Shown: positions 59,101-64,000 of the stretch, in pieces
Numbering within the stretch: position 1 is the first letter of the stretch
Layout: each line of letters opens with the position of its first letter
Assembly: GCF_008831285.2 (NCBI RefSeq)
Contig: NC_045143.1
Coordinates: 2,019,503-2,083,502, forward strand
Source of the DNA: Nymphaea colorata
Taxonomy: Eukaryota; Streptophyta; Magnoliopsida; Nymphaeales; Nymphaeaceae
Reading direction: 5' to 3'
DNA length: 64,000 nucleotides
Translations under genes and position numbers: made by a program
The notes under the pieces: generated by a model
Database searches by the model: none
Seen by the model: the letters and a program-made list of their open reading frames with translations, nothing else
Told to the model about the DNA's origin: nothing

Positions 59101-62100
59101 ACCTGGTCACCTGAAAAGTTCTCCAAAAATTTCTGTGTAACTTGAACCTCAGCAAGCGCCTGTTTATAACTCTTAGGTGAAACCCTTTGAATGAGTCTTG
59201 TGAAAAAGTGTGCGACCTAATAACCAAAATAGTTTGTCTCAAATTATAAGATCCATCTTGGGTAGAAGCTCAGGATACATGATTTCACAGGAACAGCGCT
59301 TCACCAATTACTAGCCCCATTTAATATCCGTACCTCTGGGTCAGCAAGTCTAGAAGCAGCCTTTGCAGATATATCTCCAAACAAAAGATACCTGGAAAGA
59401 TAAACATTTTCTTCAAATGGGTTTCAAAGACGTGCCCAAAAGGAGCAGCAGATCACCAATAATTAGAAACATGAAGTCTAGCATGAGAAATTGCCTATGA
59501 CATGCTAGTCTTGCCCACTTGAGAAATAAAAATGGATCATGATGTTTTCAATACAAGTAGAATTACAAATGAACATAGCTAACCATAATTTTAGCTTAGA
59601 GAATGTTATTGCTGATATGCTTAGGTTCATAACATTGAACCAGTCAGCTTACAAGCATCTACATACAGATATATTTATCTCATGTCATTTGTCTCAAAAG
59701 TCTGAGAACCAACTATGTAGAGGATGTTATTACTGATATGCTTAGGTTCATAATATTGAACCAATGAGCTTACAAGCATCTACATACACATACATTTATC
59801 TTGTGTCTTCTGTCTCAAAAAGTCTGAGAACCAACTATCCTGTCATTCTTCAGAAATACAGATGTCACTTATTCATAAGTGTGTCTTCACCTGGTAGGCT
59901 GAAAAGGAACTAGGAATACATTGCCAGAAAAAGGAAAACTACAAACCTCTCTTGAGACCTTAGAGGATTGTGAAGTCCATACTTTGGACATTTTGACAAG
60001 CTCTCCACAAATGGCTGCAGACATTTACATTAAACAGAACGTCCATAACATGCAAAGATATCCTTCAGAGAACACGAAGACGTTTTTCCAGAGCTAAGAA
60101 ATGCAACTTACTAAGTTGTTCCAAAGCATATACCTTAATTCCCGTTTCATCTACATCGGAAACTTTAATGAAGGGTTCACCATTTAAGGGATCCAAGATT
60201 GTATTATGACTTGATGTACTGTGCCACTTACCCTGCACTATATGCACAAACTTACTTGTGAGCTTATTAAAATATTTATTCTTACTATTTTTTTTTCAAA
60301 AGATAAAGAATTTAGAGATATCTTAAAATGAGTTTGGAAAAAGAATCTAAAAAGTTGGAAAAAATCAAGAAACAATAAAAATTAAAAATGTAAAAATGAA
60401 TGAAAAAAATGGTTCTGGCAGTGTCAAATAGAATCACGATAACTATGAAAGATCGTAAACTTAAATCAACATGACTGTCACAGAAGGTATATTTTCTCAT
60501 GCCACGTAAAACGTCACCAATATCTGTTAGTGATGCTATACTAACTGAAACAGAAAAATTCATAAGGCATTTATATAAATTCAAAGTTCAAACACAAGTC
60601 TGTTAATCGGGAATATTAAAATATCATAAGCTCGGAGAATATGGTTCATCAGACAATAAATATCCCAGTTCAAATTTATGTCTGCAATCACACATTTGCA
60701 ACATTTTACATCAAGTTCTTATTGAAATCTAATATAACAGTCTTGCTTCCATCTAATATTTACTCATTAACACCTTTCAAGTAGAATGGAAAAAGCAGGC
60801 AGCAGCAAGAAAGCAGCACCCGCATAGAGGAAGAAAACAAAAAGATGACACAATTTTCTTCCTTATATGTCTACGTATCAAACGAGATGAAGAACTGGAG
60901 AGTGTGCATTTGGGACAAGTAATGACTCAGACAAAAAGTTTACAAGCTACTTCAGCCTAATACAAATGACAAGGTATTTGAAAATTTACCCAAATTAGAT
61001 ACTTCAGCAGGTTTGGAACCAGATGTTTCTTCTGCATCCAAGGTGGCAAAAGACAGTGAATGGGCAGCCCTGGAATTTAAACAGTGATAAGTCAAATTTT
61101 TGATAGACATAAACCACGTATTACTGAACAGCACATTAAACTTGTCAAGAGGCTTTTCTGGACCAACATGTATTCAAATCCTATTTGAACGTATATGCCA
61201 TATAACCCAGTCCCAGCAACAAAAAGGATTTTATGAATGGCTTTGAGTATGCAGGTCTCCAGCAATTGTAATCAACAGTGTAAGCAATGACACTAAAATG
61301 TGCTCAAGATCCAAGTAAAAGCAGAAAAGCATATCACCGATGCTCACAGTGTCCTGACAAATAAACACAGCAAACTAAGAGTAAGGGTACTTGTTTTGAA
61401 TTTGTGAACAGGAAAGGCTAGAACTTGTTAACAATAATTGCAGAAAAGCTGATGAACCATTTGATTTCAAAGAAGAGGATTCCTGTCTCAGTCAAAGAAC
61501 AAAACCCCAAGAAAGAGAAACTTCATGTTCATTTGTCTACAGGCGTGATACTTCAGTTGCACCGAATGGATATCTGACCAGCAATGGAACAGTCCGATAT
61601 TCTAGTTCATATATTGCAATCTGAGGTGGAAACAGGGAGAGGAAAATTTTCAATACAATAAGATGATTTATTAATCTCCCATTAGAATGAACAGATTTGT
61701 AGAGAAATGGGAGAAACATGAGTCGAGGAAATATTTAGCCATCTTTATCTATAATTAGCTTAACTGGACGTCAATAGATGGGGGAGGGAACTTGAGTTGT
61801 GAGACAGCGGTGTAAAAAACCCAAATCCTCCTTGCCGACCAGCACACCTTCCTTCAGACTTGGGACTAGGGAATATGGATTAAAATCCCGTGGCTTTGAA
61901 CTCGGGACATTCCTTCAAGTTGGTGACATTCACAAGCTGCGCCTACCAGATGAAGGCGCCTTATGTAATGAAATATTGATACTTCCACTAAAGTACAGAG
62001 TACAAGTCCTATTATGCTGTATGCAGAAACTAAACAACTAAACTTTAAAGTGTCCCGCAACACAACCCCACGTATAATGCATCCTCAAAGCAAGCGGGGT

Positions 62101-62673
62101 TAAACCTTCCAACAACCTTCCCAGCAACAATACCCCTCCGCGTTACAGAAAAAATCATCCGAAAGCAGGAAACGGAGAGCAAACCATTAATTTTAAAATA
62201 CCATTACCTCAAAATTCTAACTTAGTAAAGCTACTTCTTGTTTCTTTTCTTTTCTCTTCCTATGGACAAGAAGGGAGATTCTTTTTCTTTCAGAAATCCC
62301 AGTAACTCGTAAGCCATTCCTCATATTTATACGCATAAAACCCCGAGAAGGAGAAGAAGAAGAAGAGGAGGAGGAATTGCTCAACACCGGAGTGAAGAAA
62401 GACAGGACGGCGATCGTAAGAAGCGATCCCAAGATTAACAATCTATTCTCAAGAAAAGGAACCCGTGTTCAAGATCGATCAAACCGTCCATAATAATCTC
62501 GAGCTTAACAATTGATAGGAATTTAACTGAAAAACAAAGTTGATGAAAAGGTTTAACCATCGAACTAGATAGATAGAGAGAGACCTAAAATGAGTAGCTG
62601 AAGCCCCAAGGAAGATCGAAACTGATCTGCGGGCATTGGCCCTTGAGCTGCTACCCAGAATCGACCTCAACAT
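50124..62673 (-). CDS. P5CDH: Delta-1-pyrroline-5-carboxylate dehydrogenase, mitochondrial (ALDH12A1 type)
   Basis: The enzyme oxidises glutamate semialdehyde/P5C to glutamate with NAD+, the second step of proline breakdown in the mitochondrial matrix. Sixteen exons on the minus strand are 62673-62585, 61069-60990, 60237-60134, 60014-59947, 59391-59334, 59216-59103, 58378-58295, 57300-57196, 56648-56535, 55825-55694, 55344-55255, 54138-54049, 53401-53192, 52178-52068, 51137-51058 and 50262-50124. They total 1668 nt, giving 555 aa, close to the Arabidopsis enzyme. The N-terminus (MLRSILGSSSRANARRSVSI) is Arg/Ser-rich, as in mitochondrial presequences. PFNFPLEIPVLQLMGALYMG is the ALDH cofactor region. 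EDAGFDWKILGPD replaces the ELGGK-type motif, as is usual in ALDH12. GQKCSAQS holds catalytic C336. TTGAPQNHWFGPAGDP closes the core. Exon 3 uses the upstream of two nearby AGs. Confidence 0.97.
52955..53050. repeat. GA-rich duplicated block in P5CDH intron
   Basis: Two GA tracts (about 52953-52986 and 53019-53038) are each followed by a related word: gcctgcaaactcttgcataa, then gcctgcacactcatcttgca. This is a duplication of about 55-60 bp that includes a microsatellite. Confidence 0.75.
54371..54597. repeat. Two-copy imperfect 122-bp tandem duplication in P5CDH intron
   Basis: tgatgatttaactctcgaaa at 54371 recurs as tgatgatttaactcttgaaa at 54493. Both copies run on to acaacatactatgaag. Moderate divergence indicates an older event. 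Confidence 0.8.
54600..54960. repeat. AT-rich low-complexity block in P5CDH intron
   Basis: A- and T-runs interrupted by acg/cgtttt words. Its word order resembles the block at 12440-12900 in the DUF1664 gene. Confidence 0.35.
59601..59838. repeat. Two-copy imperfect 121-bp tandem duplication in P5CDH intron 4
   Basis: gaatgttattgctgatatgc at 59601 recurs as ggatgttattactgatatgc at 59722. The similarity continues through cttacaagcatctacataca to ctgagaaccaactat. Confidence 0.9.
61780..61990 (-). mobile_element. Possible tRNA-like SINE fragment in P5CDH intron 1
   Basis: Read on the minus strand, ctggtaggcgcagcttgtga is followed by a ccgagttcaaagccacggg word. This recalls the box A and box B of plant SINEs of the 'gcgcagctggtgaat ... 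ggttcaaatccc' kind. No clear flanking duplication was found, so this is tentative. Confidence 0.35.
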
Positions 62674-62786
62674 CCTCGGAGGAAGGGAGGGAGGGAGGGA
62701 AATAGAGAGAGAGAGGTGAATCAGGTGACGGCTCAGGACTCACTCAGGGTGGCGATCACTTTCTTTTAACGGCCTCACACCATACC

Positions 62787-62794
62787 TTTTATAT
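62787..62794 (-). promoter_or_regulatory. TATA box of P5CDH
   Basis: ATATAAAA on the minus strand about 115 bases upstream of the ATG. The leader between them is CT-rich. Confidence 0.65.
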
Positions 62795-62799
62795 GTAGT

Positions 62800-63350
62800 G
62801 AAGTGCCGCACGCTTCTACCAAAGGGTGGGAAAATAAAATATATTTACTAAATCAAACTTTTTATCAAAAGTATTAAAGAAAATTATAAACTAAGTAATG
62901 ACGGATAGTTGAATAAGGTCAATAATTTAATTTCAATATATTTATCGTAATATAATACATATTGTGAATACAGTTACTAAAAATCACTTTTAATTTTTAA
63001 AGAGATTTTAGGCAGATAGCACATGTGTCATGGTTTTAATTTTTCTCAAATCTCGTTAATAAATGCTAAAATTCATTATCACCCCAAATGAAAAGTGGGT
63101 AACAAGCCCATGTGAAAGTTGCCACACGTCGACTTTTCATTATTCCTAATATAAAATTAAAATTTTATTTTGGTTTATGCTTTAGAAGATAATGAAAGTT
63201 TTGACCGATTCACAACCGAATCCTGTGATTGCGTCGTGGGAGGACCAGAAACCAAAAGCTATTCCCCATGAAATCACGATTTTAGGTGGAGAAATGTTCA
63301 TACTACTTCATATTTAGGCTCGATTCAGTGACGGATGAAGAAAAAACACA

Positions 63351-63391
<41 letters not shown>

Positions 63392-64000
63392 CCGTACAAT
63401 GTTTTCACATCACTAAACATTTAAAAATCATCAATAAAAGCACTATACCATATAAGCATTAACAATAGTTTATAATACTTCATTTTTAATAATGAATTTT
63501 AAATATTTAGTTGTCTGGAAGCTAATTTCAATAATATATATATATATATATGTGTGTTAAAATTAAAAAAATTAGTATTACTCGTGATTTATGATGCAGT
63601 TACATTGTAAGATGACTTTAATAATGACTTTTTTAATAAATCTGGGGCATCGCGCCGGCCCCGATTGATACCTGAATCCGAGCTCGGGCTTGATACCCGA
63701 TACACGAGTTTGGGCCCGACCTGACTCGGTCCGATTAAATTGAAAAAATATTGTTAAACATAAAATAATTTTTTAATATAAAATATATTTTTAATAATAA
63801 AATATATATTATTAAATAATAAAAATTAAAAAAAATGTTAATTAAGCGAAATTGAACTTCATCATCCGTCCAAATACTCGGTACCCGAGCCTGTTGCCCA
63901 ACCTTTACTTTTTAACAACAAAATTTTAAATTTTAATTAACCGGCAGACACCATTGTTGGTGTCTTGTTAATACGACGTAGCATTTTTTTTGTGAATCGT
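62800..64000. other. AT-rich upstream region with repeats
   Basis: It holds (TA)n tracts at about 63354-63388 and 63533-63551. From 63655 to 63730 and 63880 to 63905 there are GC-richer ccgag/ggtacccga words set in A/T runs, typical of decayed plant repeats. No gene seen. Confidence 0.6.

Noticed and set aside
1-64000. A functional gene cluster or new multi-gene system
   Set aside because: The six identified genes are unrelated single-copy-type housekeeping or stress genes on both strands, separated by kilobases. Nothing suggests joint function. No CRISPR-like spaced repeats, viral genes or intact transposase were seen.

Overview
This window is nuclear DNA from a flowering plant. Every recognisable gene is eukaryotic and split by GT-AG introns (one GC-AG). 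The encoded proteins match plant families, including plant cysteine oxidase, ALDH12, DUF1664 and an MRF protein with four MA3 domains. The intergenic and intronic DNA is AT-rich and holds GA/CT/AT microsatellites, SINEs and MITE-like repeats. I cannot fix the species from the sequence.

Layout from left to right. (1) 1-7265, minus: 5' part of SSRP1, a FACT histone-chaperone subunit, running off the left edge. Its 2.6-kb fourth intron carries hAT-like MITE debris. (2) 8916-16948, minus: a 12-exon DUF1664 coiled-coil membrane protein. Its introns contain a SINE copy and an AT/GA microsatellite. (3) 19024-27173, plus: cobalamin-independent methionine synthase, with a TATA box, a noncoding first exon, a 1.9-kb leader intron and 13 coding exons giving 764 aa. 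(4) 28.3-32.8 kb, plus: MRF-type protein, 719 aa, with a CT-rich leader. (5) 35789-36988, minus: an intronless 399-aa gene that I could not firmly identify. It has a telo-box/TATA promoter and a weak resemblance to the C-terminal part of NOL11. (6) 37.4-44.2 kb: about 7 kb without a convincing gene, holding a U6 snRNA pseudogene, a full-length SINE with target-site duplications, a foldback element and a tandem duplication. (7) 45279-48776, plus: plant cysteine oxidase, 5 coding exons, 281 aa. (8) 50124-62673, minus: mitochondrial delta-1-pyrroline-5-carboxylate dehydrogenase (ALDH12), 16 exons, 555 aa. (9) 62.8-64.0 kb: AT-rich repeats.

The exon models were built by hand from reading frame, splice sites and family sequence. 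For the complete models the exon lengths sum to whole codons with no internal stop, which is good internal support. The genes are ordinary housekeeping or stress genes and do not form a pathway or cluster: Met synthesis, proline catabolism, oxygen sensing, translation control and chromatin. I found no novel multi-gene system. The points of interest are splice-site oddities, repeat families, an unidentified single-exon gene, and an in-frame-stop ORF inside the methionine synthase leader intron.
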